The notes under the pieces were generated by a model that was not told the origin of the DNA, made no database searches, and saw only the letters and a list, made by a program, of their open reading frames with translations. A stretch of 36,028 bases of DNA from Nonomuraea corallina (GTDB lineage Bacteria > Actinomycetota > Actinomycetes > Streptosporangiales > Streptosporangiaceae): NCBI RefSeq assembly GCF_027620315.1, contig NZ_JAPNNL010000063.1, positions 1-36,028 of the forward strand, given 5' to 3'. Made by a program: the position numbers and the translations under genes. Shown here piece by piece: positions 16,644 to 24,898 of this stretch (the stretch's first letter is position 1; each line of letters starts with the position of its first letter).

Positions 16644-17791
16644 CCGGCGTCGTCGACCGGCAGCTCGACCGTGATGGTGAGGCCGCCCTCCTCGCGCGGC
16701 CGGGCGGTCACCACGCCGCCGTGCGCCTCGGCGATGACCCGGACGATCGACAGGCCCAGCCCGCTGCCGCGCTCGGAGCGCAGCCGGTCGCCGTGCAGCC
16801 GCCGGAACGGCTCGAAGATCGTCTCGATCTCGTACGGAGGAACCTGCAGCCCGGTGTTGGCCACCACCAGCTCCACCCGGTCGGCCCGCTGCCGGGTCGT
16901 CACCCAGACCTCGCCCTTGGCGTGGTTGTGCCGGACGGCGTTCTCCACCAGGTTCTGCACCAGCCGCTCCACCAGCACCGCCTCGCCGGCCGTCGGCGCG
17001 GTGTCCAGCAGCCGGTGCAGGGTCACCTCGCGTTCTGCCGCCTCCTGCGCCGCCTGGTCCAGCACGTGCTCGGCCACGTCCGACAGGTCGAACGGGCGGC
17101 GGTCCAGCACGGCCTGCTCGCCCTCGGTCAGCGCCAGCAGCCCGTCGATGAGCCGCTCGTGCCGGGAGTTGACCAGCAACAGCGACTCGCCGAGCCGCTT
17201 GACGTCGTCGGTCGCGTCCGGCCGCCGCACCGCCACGTCCACCAGCGTCCGGTTGATGGTCAGCGGCGTGCGCAGCTCGTGCGAGGCGTTGGCGACGAAG
17301 CGGCGCTGACCGTCGAAGGAACGGGCGAGCCGGCCGAGCATGGTGTCGAAGGTCTCGGTCAGCTCCTTCAGCTCGTCGCGCGGGCCCTGGTAGCCGATCC
17401 GCTCGGTGAGGTCGTGGCTCTGCGCCACCCGGCGCGCGGTCGCGGTCACGTCGGCCAACGGCCTCAGCGTCCAGCCGGCCGTCCGCCAGCCCGCCACGAA
17501 CGCCAGCCCGGCGCCGGCCAGGACCGCGAGCGCGCCGATGTCGCGCACGTTGGCGAGCGTGTCACGCTGGTAGATCCGGCGCACCTGGGCCACCCGGTCC
17601 TGGGCGACGGCGTAGCCGAGGGTGCGCCGCGGATAGTAGCCCGACGGCAGATCCATGTACGCGGGCGTCAGCAGCCCGGCGCGCGGCTCCAGGCTCTGCC
17701 GCACGACCAGCAGCAGCCCCGCCAGCAGCAGCGCCCCGACCAGGGCGAACACCAGCGCGCAGGCCAGCGCGAACCGTAAGCGGATGCTCAT
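16640..17791 (-). CDS. Two-component sensor histidine kinase (HisKA/EnvZ class)
   Basis: A 383-residue membrane kinase. TM1 is about residues 7-30, a short extracytoplasmic segment of some 50 residues follows, and TM2 is about 84-101. A HAMP-like linker leads to the H-box FVANASHELRTPL with phospho-acceptor His171. The N-box LVQNLVENAVRHNHA and G-box SGLGLSIVRVIAEAHGG bind ATP. The ATG overlaps the response regulator stop (ATGA). Its TAA and the NACHT TAG share TTAG (16640-16643), so there is no room for a separate terminator. The signal is unknown; the small sensor loop suggests membrane or envelope sensing. Confidence 0.92.
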   Translation of the reverse strand: MSIRLRFALACALVFALVGALLLAGLLLVVRQSLEPRAGLLTPAYMDLPSGYYPRRTLGYAVAQDRVAQVRRIYQRDTLANVRDIGALAVLAGAGLAFVAGWRTAGWTLRPLADVTATARRVAQSHDLTERIGYQGPRDELKELTETFDTMLGRLARSFDGQRRFVANASHELRTPLTINRTLVDVAVRRPDATDDVKRLGESLLLVNSRHERLIDGLLALTEGEQAVLDRRPFDLSDVAEHVLDQAAQEAAEREVTLHRLLDTAPTAGEAVLVERLVQNLVENAVRHNHAKGEVWVTTRQRADRVELVVANTGLQVPPYEIETIFEPFRRLHGDRLRSERGSGLGLSIVRVIAEAHGGVVTARPREEGGLTITVELPVDDAG

Positions 17792-18444
17792 GGGATGCGG
17801 TATCCCGCACCCGGCACGGTCTCGATCAGCTGCGGCGCGCCGAGCTTCTTGCGCAGCTTCGTCATCGTGGTCCGCACCGTGTTCGTGAACGGGTCGATGT
17901 GCTCGTCCCACACCTTCTCCAGCAGATCCTCCGCCGACACGACCGCGCCCTGCGCGCGCAGCAACTCCGCCAGCACCCCGAACTCCTTGCGGGCCAGCGG
18001 CACGTACCGCCCGTCCCTGAACACCTGCCGATGCGCCCAGTCGAGCCGCACCCCGGCCCGCTCCAGCATCGGCGGGTCGGCCTTCCTGGCCCGCCGGCCC
18101 AGCGCGTGCACCCGCGCCACCAGCTCCTCGAACGCGAACGGCTTCGGCAGGTAGTCGTCCGCGCCGAGTGACAGCCCCGCGACCCTGGCCCGCACGTCGC
18201 CCGCCGCGGTCAGCATGAGCACGCGCACCAGCGCGCCGCGCTCGACCACGGTCGCGCACACCTGGTCGCCGTGCGTGCCCGGCAGGTCCCTGTCGAGGAT
18301 GAGCACGTCGTAGTCGTGCACGCCCAGCCGTTCCAGCGCCCCGTCCCCGTCGTAGGCCACGTCCACGGCGAGAGCCTCGTCCCGCAGGCCCTCGGCGATC
18401 GAGTCGGCGAGCATGCGCTCGTCCTCGGCGATCAACACCCGCAC
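17788..18444 (-). CDS. OmpR/PhoB-family response regulator
   Basis: A 218-residue regulator. The receiver domain has the acidic pair Glu7-Asp8, phospho-acceptor Asp51 (LILDRDLPG) and Lys101 (KPF). The C-terminal winged helix carries LARKEFGVLAELLRAQGAVV and TVRTTMTKLRKKL. It is the partner of the overlapping kinase gene. I chose the GTG at 18444, giving MRVLIAEDE directly at the family start with GGGGGCAAGG upstream; the ATG at 18492 would add a 16-residue extension and put the start inside a likely operator. A perfect direct repeat with 11-base period lies upstream and may be its own binding site. Confidence 0.92.
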   Translation of the reverse strand: MRVLIAEDERMLADSIAEGLRDEALAVDVAYDGDGALERLGVHDYDVLILDRDLPGTHGDQVCATVVERGALVRVLMLTAAGDVRARVAGLSLGADDYLPKPFAFEELVARVHALGRRARKADPPMLERAGVRLDWAHRQVFRDGRYVPLARKEFGVLAELLRAQGAVVSAEDLLEKVWDEHIDPFTNTVRTTMTKLRKKLGAPQLIETVPGAGYRIP

Positions 18445-18471
18445 CCTTGCCCCCAAAAGTCGAAATGCCGC

Positions 18472-18530
18472 ACAGTGTGACTGTAGAGGCATAACGCTGG
18501 CATAACCGGATCAAGTGACGCCCTGGTTAT
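18472..18530. promoter_or_regulatory. Divergent control region with OmpR-style direct repeat and palindrome
   Basis: GGCATAAC occurs at 18488-18495 and 18499-18506: a perfect 8-base direct repeat with 11-base period, the usual layout for OmpR-type regulators. An inverted half, GGTTAT, lies at 18525-18530 (compare ATAACC at 18502-18507). A 13-base palindrome, ACAGT-GTG-ACTGT, lies at 18472-18484. All sit between the response regulator and the divergent glycosyltransferase, so one site could control both. Confidence 0.55.
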
Positions 18531-18595
18531 CCCCCGGTCGCTGAACTTCGCCTCCTACGGCCGGGACCCGCCCGGCCCGTCCGAGGGGCCACGCC

Positions 18596-19981
18596 ATGGC
18601 GTCCGTCCTCGCCTCGCGGCCACGGTCCGGCCACCGCCTGTTCGCGGCCGTGCTCGTGCTCGCCGCCGCGCTGCGCGTGCTGGTCATGCTCGGGTACGAC
18701 ACCGCGATGGTGTACTGGTACGACTCGTTCACCTACCTCGACACCGCCGTGAACCCGCGGCCGAACGGGGCCTTCCACCCCGCCGGCTACTCCGCCTTCC
18801 TGTGGCTGCTGCGGCCCTTCCACAGCGTGGAGCTGGTGGCGGGCGTGCAGCACGCGATGGGGCTGGGCGTGGCCGTCCTGATGTACGCGCTGCTGCGCTC
18901 GCGCGGGCTCCCCGGCTGGGGCGCCACGCTCGCCACCCTGCCGGTGCTCTTCGACCCGTCGTTCGTCCGGCTGGAGCACGCGATCCTGTCCGACCTCCAG
19001 GTGATCTTCCTGGTGATGGCCGCGCTGCTCGTGCTCGCCCGCCGCGACGAGGTCAGCACGCGGGCGGCCGCGGCGGCCGGCCTGCTGCTCGCCCTGGCCG
19101 GGCTCACCCGCACGGCCGCGGTGCCGCTGGTCGGCCTCGCCGCGCTCTGGCTCCTGCTCCGGCGGGGCGGGTGGCGGCGGGTGGCGGCCCTGGCGGTCGC
19201 CGGCGCGCTGCCTCTGCTCGCCTACGCCGGCTGGTACGAACGCCACCACGGCCGGTTCGCCCTCAGCGGCTCCGACGGGGTGGCGCTGTGGGCGCGCACG
19301 ATGACGTTCGCCGACTGCTCGATCATCCGGCCGCCGCCCGAGGAGGCGAAGCTCTGCCCGAACGGCACCGTCGTGGACGCCGCCTCCGAGTACGTGTGGG
19401 CCCCCGGCGCCTCGCTCAACCTGCTGCCCGGCGGCCGGTTCGCGCACAACGACCTGGCCAGGTCCTTCGCCCTGCGCGCCATCGCCGCCCAGCCGCTGGA
19501 CTACCTGCGGGAGGTGGCCGCGAACACCGCCCTCGCCTTCACCTGGGAGCCGGTGCCGCACCCCGACCGGATCAGGCCCACCTCCAGGTTCCCCCACGGG
19601 GTGTGGAGCGTGCCCGACAACGAGCTCGTACGGCGGGTGCGCGCCACGTACGACCCCGACATCCGCGGCATGCGCTCGGTCGAGCCGTGGGGCTCGGTGC
19701 TGGCCGCCTACCCGTACCCGTGGTTCCTGCACGGGACGCTCTTCGGCGTGCTGCTGCTGGCCGGGGCCGCCGGCTCCGCCGGGCGCCGGCGGCCGGCCGC
19801 GCTGCCGTGGGCGTTCGCCGTCTTCCTCCTGGTCGCGCCGGTCGCCGCGCTCGACTTCGACCACCGCTACGTGCTGCCCGCGATCCCGCCGGCCTGCGTC
19901 GCCGCCGCGCTCGCCGTACACGCGATACCGCGGGCGCGGTATCGCCCGGCCGCCGTGGAGCGCACTACCGTACGGGTGTGA
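18596..19981 (+). CDS. Polytopic membrane glycosyltransferase, GT-C fold (GT39/ArnT-like)
   Basis: A 461-residue membrane protein with about 9-10 hydrophobic helices. After TM1 the first periplasmic loop holds YWYDSFTYLDTA, an acidic motif in the place where GT-C enzymes keep their catalytic Asp. A soluble part (about 225-370) contains two cysteines (TFADCSII, KLCPNGT) that could pair. Such enzymes use lipid-linked sugars to modify envelope lipids, polymers or proteins. It is first in an operon with the NarL-type kinase, overlapping it by 4 bases, and is divergent from the OmpR regulator. Substrate unknown. Confidence 0.75.
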   Translation: MASVLASRPRSGHRLFAAVLVLAAALRVLVMLGYDTAMVYWYDSFTYLDTAVNPRPNGAFHPAGYSAFLWLLRPFHSVELVAGVQHAMGLGVAVLMYALLRSRGLPGWGATLATLPVLFDPSFVRLEHAILSDLQVIFLVMAALLVLARRDEVSTRAAAAAGLLLALAGLTRTAAVPLVGLAALWLLLRRGGWRRVAALAVAGALPLLAYAGWYERHHGRFALSGSDGVALWARTMTFADCSIIRPPPEEAKLCPNGTVVDAASEYVWAPGASLNLLPGGRFAHNDLARSFALRAIAAQPLDYLREVAANTALAFTWEPVPHPDRIRPTSRFPHGVWSVPDNELVRRVRATYDPDIRGMRSVEPWGSVLAAYPYPWFLHGTLFGVLLLAGAAGSAGRRRPAALPWAFAVFLLVAPVAALDFDHRYVLPAIPPACVAAALAVHAIPRARYRPAAVERTTVRV

Positions 19982-21135
19982 GGACGCTCGCCCTGGTCTG
20001 CGGCATGGCGCTGGTCGTCCTGTACTCGACCGTCATGGCCTACGACAACCAGCCCGGGGCCACGCCCCTCGACCCGCCCGGTTACGCCCTGCTCTGCGCG
20101 GCCGTGCTCGCGCTGGCCTGGCTGCCCCGCAGGCCGGAGGCCGCGCTGGCGGTCACCGCGGCGTCCACCGCCGCCCTGTTCGCCTTCGGCTACGCCTACG
20201 CCTTCTGGCCGGCCCCGGTGCTGATCGCGCTGTTCGCCACGATCGCGACCGGCCGCCGGGCGGCGGGCTGGGCGGGCGCGGCCTTCCTGGTCGCGGTGCC
20301 CGCCGTCGCGGCGGTCATGCACCCGGCGGTGGACAACGCGGTGGCCGTGGTCATCTGGGCGCTGCTCGTGCTCGTCGCCGCGCAGCCCGCCGAGGTGTCG
20401 CGGGCCCGCCGCGCCCACACGCGCGAGGTGGAACGCCGCGCCGCCGAGGCCGAGCGCACCCGCGAGGAGGAGGCGCTGCGCCGCGCCCAGGAGGAGCGGC
20501 TGCGGGTGGCCAGGGAACTGCACGACATCACCTCGCACACCGTGTCGGTGATCGCCCTGCACGCCGCCGTCGCCGCCGAGGCCGTCGCCCGCGCGGGGGG
20601 CCCGCCCGAGGCCCGCGACGCCCTCGCCGTGATCCGCGACAGCAGCCGTCAGGCGCTGACCGAGATGAAGAGCGTGCTCGGCGTGTTACGCCCCGACCCG
20701 CGGCACCCCCCGCCCGGCGTCGCCCAGCTCCCCGCCCTGGCCAGGACCGCCGGACTGCCGGTCACCCTGGAGACCTCGGGTGAGCCCAGGCCGCTGCCGC
20801 CTGCCGTGGAGCTGGCCGTCTACCGTGTCGTCCAGGAGGCACTGACCAACACCATCCGTCACGCCGGCGCCGCCCGCGCCGCCGTGACGCTGGCGTACGA
20901 GGAGGCGGGCGTGCGCGTCCGGATCGACGACGACGGCGCCGGCCCTCCCGGCCCCGGAGGACCTGCCGGCGAGCACGGGCTGACCAACGGGCATGGGCCG
21001 GCCGGTGGGCATGGGCCGGCCGGTGGGCACGGGCTGGCCGGGATGGCCGAGCGGGTGGAGGCCGCCGGCGGGCGGCTCAGCGCCGGGGCCGGTCCGGACG
21101 GCGGGTTCCGGGTGACCGCGTGGCTGCCGGCGTGA
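19978..21135 (+). CDS. NarL-family sensor histidine kinase (HisKA_3)
   Basis: A 385-residue kinase with about four to five N-terminal TM helices (to about residue 135), an Arg/Glu-rich coiled coil, and the dimerisation box RELHDITSHTVSV with phospho-acceptor His182. The ATPase domain has EALTNTIRHAGA and an acidic IDDDGAGP G1 box. Between G1 and G2 is a tandem 18-base expansion encoding GGHGPAGGHGPAGGHGLAGM, lengthening the ATP lid. The GTG start overlaps the glycosyltransferase stop (GTGA), and the 3' end overlaps the regulator in the same way, so the three genes are translationally coupled. Confidence 0.92.
   Translation: MRTLALVCGMALVVLYSTVMAYDNQPGATPLDPPGYALLCAAVLALAWLPRRPEAALAVTAASTAALFAFGYAYAFWPAPVLIALFATIATGRRAAGWAGAAFLVAVPAVAAVMHPAVDNAVAVVIWALLVLVAAQPAEVSRARRAHTREVERRAAEAERTREEEALRRAQEERLRVARELHDITSHTVSVIALHAAVAAEAVARAGGPPEARDALAVIRDSSRQALTEMKSVLGVLRPDPRHPPPGVAQLPALARTAGLPVTLETSGEPRPLPPAVELAVYRVVQEALTNTIRHAGAARAAVTLAYEEAGVRVRIDDDGAGPPGPGGPAGEHGLTNGHGPAGGHGPAGGHGLAGMAERVEAAGGRLSAGAGPDGGFRVTAWLPA
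20989..21042 (+). repeat. 18-base tandem repeat in the kinase ATP lid
   Basis: Three 18-base units lie end to end: two identical copies of GGGCATGGGCCGGCCGGT (20989-21006, 21007-21024) and one diverged copy (21025-21042). The six-residue step (GHGPAG) stays in frame and falls between the G1 and G2 boxes of the ATP site. Confidence 0.85.
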
Positions 21136-21776
21136 TCACCGTCCTGCTCGCCGACGACCAGCCCCTGGTCCGTGCGGGCCTGCGCGCCCTGCTCGACCCG
21201 GAGGACGACCTCACCGTCGTCGGGGAGGCCGCAGACGGGGCGCAGGCGGTGCGCGAGGCGGCCCGGCTGACGCCGGACGTGGTGCTCATGGACATCCGCA
21301 TGCCTGGTGTCGACGGGCTGGAAGCCACCCGCCGCATCGCCTCCGGGCGCACCCGCGTCGTCGTGGTGACCACGTTCGACCTGGACGAGTACGTGTACGA
21401 GGCGCTGCGGTCCGGCGCCAGCGGGTTCCTGGTCAAGGACGCGGAACCGGCCGAGATCCGGCACGCGGTGCGCGTGGCCGCCCGGGGCGACGCGCTGCTG
21501 TCGCCGGGCGTGACCCGCAGGCTGATCGAGGAGTTCGCCGCCCGCCCCGGCCTCGACGACCGCAGGCTCGCCCCGCTCACCGGCCGTGAACGCGAGGTCC
21601 TCGCCCGTGTCGCCCGCGGGCTCACCAACGATCAGATCGCCGGGGAGCTGTTCATGAGCCCCGCCACCGTCAAGACCCACGTCAACCGGACGATGGCCAA
21701 ACTCGGCGCGCACGACCGGGCCCAGCTCGTGGTCGTCGCCTACGAAACCGGCCTCACCCGCCCCGGCCACCCCTGA
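21132..21776 (+). CDS. NarL/LuxR-family response regulator
   Basis: A 214-residue regulator: receiver domain with Asp8-Asp9 and phospho-acceptor Asp54 (VLMDIRMPG), a conserved Lys in VKDAEP, and a C-terminal LuxR helix-turn-helix (LTGREREVLARVARGLTNDQ, then SPATVKTHVNRTMAKL). I use the GTG at 21132, which overlaps the kinase stop (GTGA); a GTG 12 bases upstream is also open. Likely targets are its own operon and the MMPL transporter 180 bases downstream, where direct repeats stand before the promoter. The last 14 bases of the gene are duplicated just after the stop. Confidence 0.93.
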   Translation: MITVLLADDQPLVRAGLRALLDPEDDLTVVGEAADGAQAVREAARLTPDVVLMDIRMPGVDGLEATRRIASGRTRVVVVTTFDLDEYVYEALRSGASGFLVKDAEPAEIRHAVRVAARGDALLSPGVTRRLIEEFAARPGLDDRRLAPLTGREREVLARVARGLTNDQIAGELFMSPATVKTHVNRTMAKLGAHDRAQLVVVAYETGLTRPGHP

Positions 21777-21790
21777 CCGGCCACCCCTGA
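21763..21790. repeat. 14-base tandem duplication spanning the regulator stop codon
   Basis: CCGGCCACCCCTGA occurs twice without a gap (21763-21776 and 21777-21790), followed by a further CCGG. The first copy ends with the stop codon of the response regulator. It looks like a recent slippage duplication. Confidence 0.85.
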
Positions 21791-21872
21791 CCGGCGCCCG
21801 CGCGGTTCACCCCGCACGGTTCTGGATCGTCCGCGGTTCTCCGCCTGCCCGCCCGCCGCTTCCGCGTCGAGC

Positions 21873-21921
21873 GTCCCCGCGTGCCGCGGCTGCGGTACGC
21901 GGGGGACCGCGTGCGGGGGAC
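21873..21921. promoter_or_regulatory. Near-perfect hairpin and direct repeat before the MMPL gene
   Basis: GTCCCCGCGTGCCGC (21873-21887), a 4-base loop and GCGGTACGCGGGGGAC (21892-21907) form a 15-pair stem with one wobble and one bulged G. No T-run follows. The right arm also supplies one copy of GCGGGGGAC (21899-21907), repeated at 21913-21921, just before the predicted -35 region. It could end the two-component operon, be the operator for its regulator, or both. Confidence 0.5.
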
Positions 21922-21943
21922 GACCGGAGCCGGGCGCCGTTCC

Positions 21944-21949
21944 TAGCGT
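21944..21949 (+). promoter_or_regulatory. -10 box of a leaderless MMPL transcript
   Basis: TAGCGT lies 7 bases before the ATG at 21957, the standard distance from -10 box to transcript start, and no Shine-Dalgarno is present. The -35 region (about 21921-21926, CGACCG) is a poor match to consensus, as expected for an activated promoter. Confidence 0.5.
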
Positions 21950-21956
21950 CGGCGCC

Positions 21957-23933
21957 ATGATCCGATCCTTCGTCCGTCACCGGCGGCTGGTCGTGGCGGC
22001 CTGGCCGGCGCTGGTCGCCGCGCTCGTGGTCGCGGCCGTCGCGTACCCCGCACCCGCCGCCGGCGACTTCCCGCTCCCGGGCAGCGAGAGCGAGCGGGCC
22101 GCCGCCCTGTTCGGCCCGGCCCCCGCCGAGCATCCCGGCACGCTCGTCGTGTCCGCCCCCGCCGGCGTCGAGTCCCCAGCCTCCCGCCAGGCCGTGAACG
22201 AGCTCGTCACCAGGATGAACGCCGTCCCGGGGGTGCGCGCGGCCACCTCGTACGAGCGGGTCTCCGCCGACGGCACCGTCGGCGCGCTCCCCGTCGACTA
22301 CCCGGACCAGGCCGCCGCCCTCGAACTCGTCGAGATCCGCGACGCCTTCCGCGCCGAGGCCGTCACCGCCGAGCTGGCGGGCGACGATTTCGCCGACTTC
22401 ACCCCCGGCGGCCTGACCGAGGGCGTCGGCCTGCTGGCCGCGGCGGTGATCCTGCTGTACGCGTTCCGGTCGCTGCTGGCCGCGGCCCTCCCGATCGCCA
22501 TCGGGATCGTCGGCGTCGTCTCCGGTACCAGCCTGCTCACCCTGCTCGGCCACCTGGTCCCGGCTCCGGACTTCGGCGTCTACCTCACGATCATGCTCGG
22601 TCTCGGCGTCGGTATCGACTACGCGCTGCTCATCGTGACCCGCTTCCGCACCGGGCTGCGCGAAGGGCTCGGGACCGAGGACGCCGTCGTCACCGCCATG
22701 CGCACCGCGGGCAGATCGGTGCTGTTCGCAGGCGTCATCGTCATCGCCACCGGCGGTGGCATCGTGTTCCTCGGCCCGGAGCTCGGCGGCGGGATCGCCA
22801 TCGCGGCGGGGTCCGGCGTGCTCATGGTCATGCTCGCCGCCCTCACCCTCCTGCCCGCGCTGCTCGCCATGATCGGGCACCGGGTCGACCGGTTCGCGCT
22901 GCCGGAACGTACCGGGAAGGAGCCGCTGTCGGCGCGGTGGGCCAGGGTCGTGCGGCGGCGGCCCTGGACGGCCGGGCTGCTCGCCGCGGCGCTGCTGGCG
23001 GGGCTCGCGCTGCCCGCGCTCGACCTGCGCACCGGCTGGTCGGACGCGTCCAACCGGCCGGTCACCGACACCACGAGGCGCGCCCACGACCTGCTGGCGG
23101 GCGCGTTCGGGCCGGGAGCGGGGGCGCCGCTCGTGCTCGTCTCCGACCGGCCCATAGCCGCCGCCGTCCGGCAGGCCGAGGCCACCCCGGGCGTGGCGGA
23201 GGTGACGCCGCTGGGGGAGCGGGCCGCGCTGGTCGTGCCGACCACGGACCAGCAGGACGAGGCCACCGCCGCGCTGGTGCGCCGGCTCCGCGCCGAACTG
23301 CCCGAGCCCGTGCTGGTGGCGGGGGCCACGGCCGCCGCCGTCGACTTCGCCCGGCATGCCGCCGACCGGCTGCCGTGGATGGCGGGCGCGGTGCTGGCGT
23401 TCTCGCTGGCGCTGCTCATGGCCGTGTTCCGGAGCGTGGCGGTGCCGGTCAAGGCGGTCGTGGTCAACCTGCTGTCGATCGGCGCCGGGTACGGGGTGGT
23501 CGTCGCGGTCTTCCAGTGGGACGTGCTCGGGCTCGGCACCGGAGGGCCGATCGACGCCTGGGTGCCGATGATGCTGTTCGTGATCACGTTCGGGCTGTCC
23601 ATGGACTACGAGGTGTTCCTCATGTCCCGCATCCGCGAGGAGTACCGCGACGGCCGGGACAGCCGCGCCGCGGTCGCCGCCGGGCTCGCCAGGACCGCAC
23701 GGGTGATCACCGCGGCGGCGGCGATCATGTTCTGCGTGTTCGCCGCCTTCGGCGCGTTCGACGACCGGGCATTGCGCGTCATGGGGGTCGGGCTGGCCGC
23801 CGGAGTGCTGGTCGACGCCACGATCGTGCGGCTGGTCCTGGTGCCCGCCGCGATGGAGGTGCTCGGCGAGCGCGCCTGGTGGTTCCCCGGCCTGTCCTTC
23901 ACGAGGCTGACACCCGGGCGGGATGTTTCGTAG
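21957..23933 (+). CDS. MMPL/RND-family transporter
   Basis: A 658-residue membrane protein of the MmpL type. It has two halves, each with an N-terminal helix, an extracytoplasmic domain (about 35-160 and 365-465) and five clustered helices. Both halves keep the family motif around a buried Asp-Tyr pair (GLGVGIDYALLIVTRFR and GLSMDYEVFLMSRIREEY). Such proteins use the proton gradient to export lipids, polyketides or drugs. Position after a NarL-type two-component pair suggests regulated export. Its final codons overlap the promoter of the following gene. Substrate unknown. Confidence 0.92.
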   Translation: MIRSFVRHRRLVVAAWPALVAALVVAAVAYPAPAAGDFPLPGSESERAAALFGPAPAEHPGTLVVSAPAGVESPASRQAVNELVTRMNAVPGVRAATSYERVSADGTVGALPVDYPDQAAALELVEIRDAFRAEAVTAELAGDDFADFTPGGLTEGVGLLAAAVILLYAFRSLLAAALPIAIGIVGVVSGTSLLTLLGHLVPAPDFGVYLTIMLGLGVGIDYALLIVTRFRTGLREGLGTEDAVVTAMRTAGRSVLFAGVIVIATGGGIVFLGPELGGGIAIAAGSGVLMVMLAALTLLPALLAMIGHRVDRFALPERTGKEPLSARWARVVRRRPWTAGLLAAALLAGLALPALDLRTGWSDASNRPVTDTTRRAHDLLAGAFGPGAGAPLVLVSDRPIAAAVRQAEATPGVAEVTPLGERAALVVPTTDQQDEATAALVRRLRAELPEPVLVAGATAAAVDFARHAADRLPWMAGAVLAFSLALLMAVFRSVAVPVKAVVVNLLSIGAGYGVVVAVFQWDVLGLGTGGPIDAWVPMMLFVITFGLSMDYEVFLMSRIREEYRDGRDSRAAVAAGLARTARVITAAAAIMFCVFAAFGAFDDRALRVMGVGLAAGVLVDATIVRLVLVPAAMEVLGERAWWFPGLSFTRLTPGRDVS

Positions 23934-23936
23934 TAT
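23907..23936 (+). promoter_or_regulatory. Promoter of the first coiled-coil paralogue
   Basis: CTGACA (23907-23912), an 18-base spacer and TAGTAT (23931-23936) make one of the best sigma-70-like promoters in the window. The TAG of the -10 box is also the MMPL stop codon. The predicted start near 23943 gives a leader of about 22 bases carrying GGAG. Confidence 0.6.
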
Positions 23937-23965
23937 CCGGAACAGCGGAGCTTGGGGGCGCCAAG

Positions 23966-24865
23966 GTGCCAGGGCAGAGCGTGGGAGTGGTCGTCGATCC
24001 GGCGGTGCCGCCGGGGATCGCCGGGCTCCTGCGCGCCAACGCTCCGCTGCTGGGCCGGATGCGCGCCGGGTGGGTGCCGCCGGCCGAGGCCGAGACCCAG
24101 CGGCGCAGTCCCTCCAGCGTGCTCCTGCTGGCCGCCACCCCGCTGGTCATCGCGCTCATGGCGGTGCTGCTGGAGTCGCCGGCGGCGCCGCTCGGGTTCC
24201 TGCTGCTCGGCGGGTTCGTCTTCCTCGTCCTCGTCAAGATCGCCGGCATCAGCGAGGTGACCGAGGACCACCGGCCCCACGAGCGGTCGCTGTACGACAG
24301 GGCGCGCCGGCACGAAGGCCGCTACCTGATCCCGCAGGACTTCGACGAGGAGGCGGCGGCCCTGCTGCGCCGGGCCCAGCAGGCCATCGCCACCGTGCTG
24401 CGCTCGCACGTGCACGCCGAAGGGCTGCTCGACGCCGCGCGCAACGCGATCCTGCTGCCGGAGCAGGAATGGCAGATCGCCCGCCTGCTCGCCAAGCTGT
24501 CGGCGCTGCGGCGCGAGCACCGCGAGCTGCTCGCCCGCGGCCTGGCCCCCGAGGCGGCGGCCGCGGTGCGGCCCCTGCAGGGCGCGCTCGACAACAGCGC
24601 GGCGGCCGTGGCCGAGCGCGTCGAGGCGCTGGAACGTTACGCCGCCCGCGTCGCCGAGGCCGAACGCGCCTACCACGCCCGCGAGCAGATCGCGGAACTG
24701 CGCGCCAGGCTGCCCCGCTACGAGGAACTGCTGGCCGAGGCGGGCGCCGGCACGATGGCCGTGGCCGAGATCGAGCGTCTGGCCGAGGACGCCGACACCG
24801 TGGAACGCGCCCTGCTGCGCACTGTCACCTCCGCGCATGAGGCTTTTCGCCACTTGGAAGGCTGA
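23966..24865 (+). CDS. Unknown membrane-hairpin/coiled-coil protein, paralogue 1
   Basis: A 299-residue protein I cannot assign. Layout: a conserved N-terminal segment (VVVDPAVPPG, then LLGRMRAGWVPP) of about 45 residues; two adjacent TM helices (about 50-69 and 74-94) with a very short turn; then some 200 residues of charged heptad-rich helix. Blocks shared with the next two genes are EGRYLIPQDFDEEAAALLRR, the AEGLLDAARNAILLPEQEW region, QIARLLAKLSALR, ALERYAARVAEAERAY and the ending TSAHEAFRHLEG. Both termini are probably cytoplasmic. GTG at 23966 is chosen from the promoter and GGAG upstream; a GTG at 23981 is possible. No enzymatic motif is visible. Confidence 0.75.
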   Translation: MPGQSVGVVVDPAVPPGIAGLLRANAPLLGRMRAGWVPPAEAETQRRSPSSVLLLAATPLVIALMAVLLESPAAPLGFLLLGGFVFLVLVKIAGISEVTEDHRPHERSLYDRARRHEGRYLIPQDFDEEAAALLRRAQQAIATVLRSHVHAEGLLDAARNAILLPEQEWQIARLLAKLSALRREHRELLARGLAPEAAAAVRPLQGALDNSAAAVAERVEALERYAARVAEAERAYHAREQIAELRARLPRYEELLAEAGAGTMAVAEIERLAEDADTVERALLRTVTSAHEAFRHLEG

Positions 24866-24891
24866 CGTTCGGACAGACCGCCACATAGGAT
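24862..24891 (+). promoter_or_regulatory. Promoter of the second coiled-coil paralogue
   Basis: CTGACG (24862-24867), an 18-base spacer and TAGGAT (24886-24891), followed after 7 bases by the GTG start. The layout matches the promoter of paralogue 1 almost exactly, and its -35 contains the TGA stop of that gene. The transcript is predicted to be leaderless. Confidence 0.6.
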
Positions 24892-24898
24892 CCTTAAT

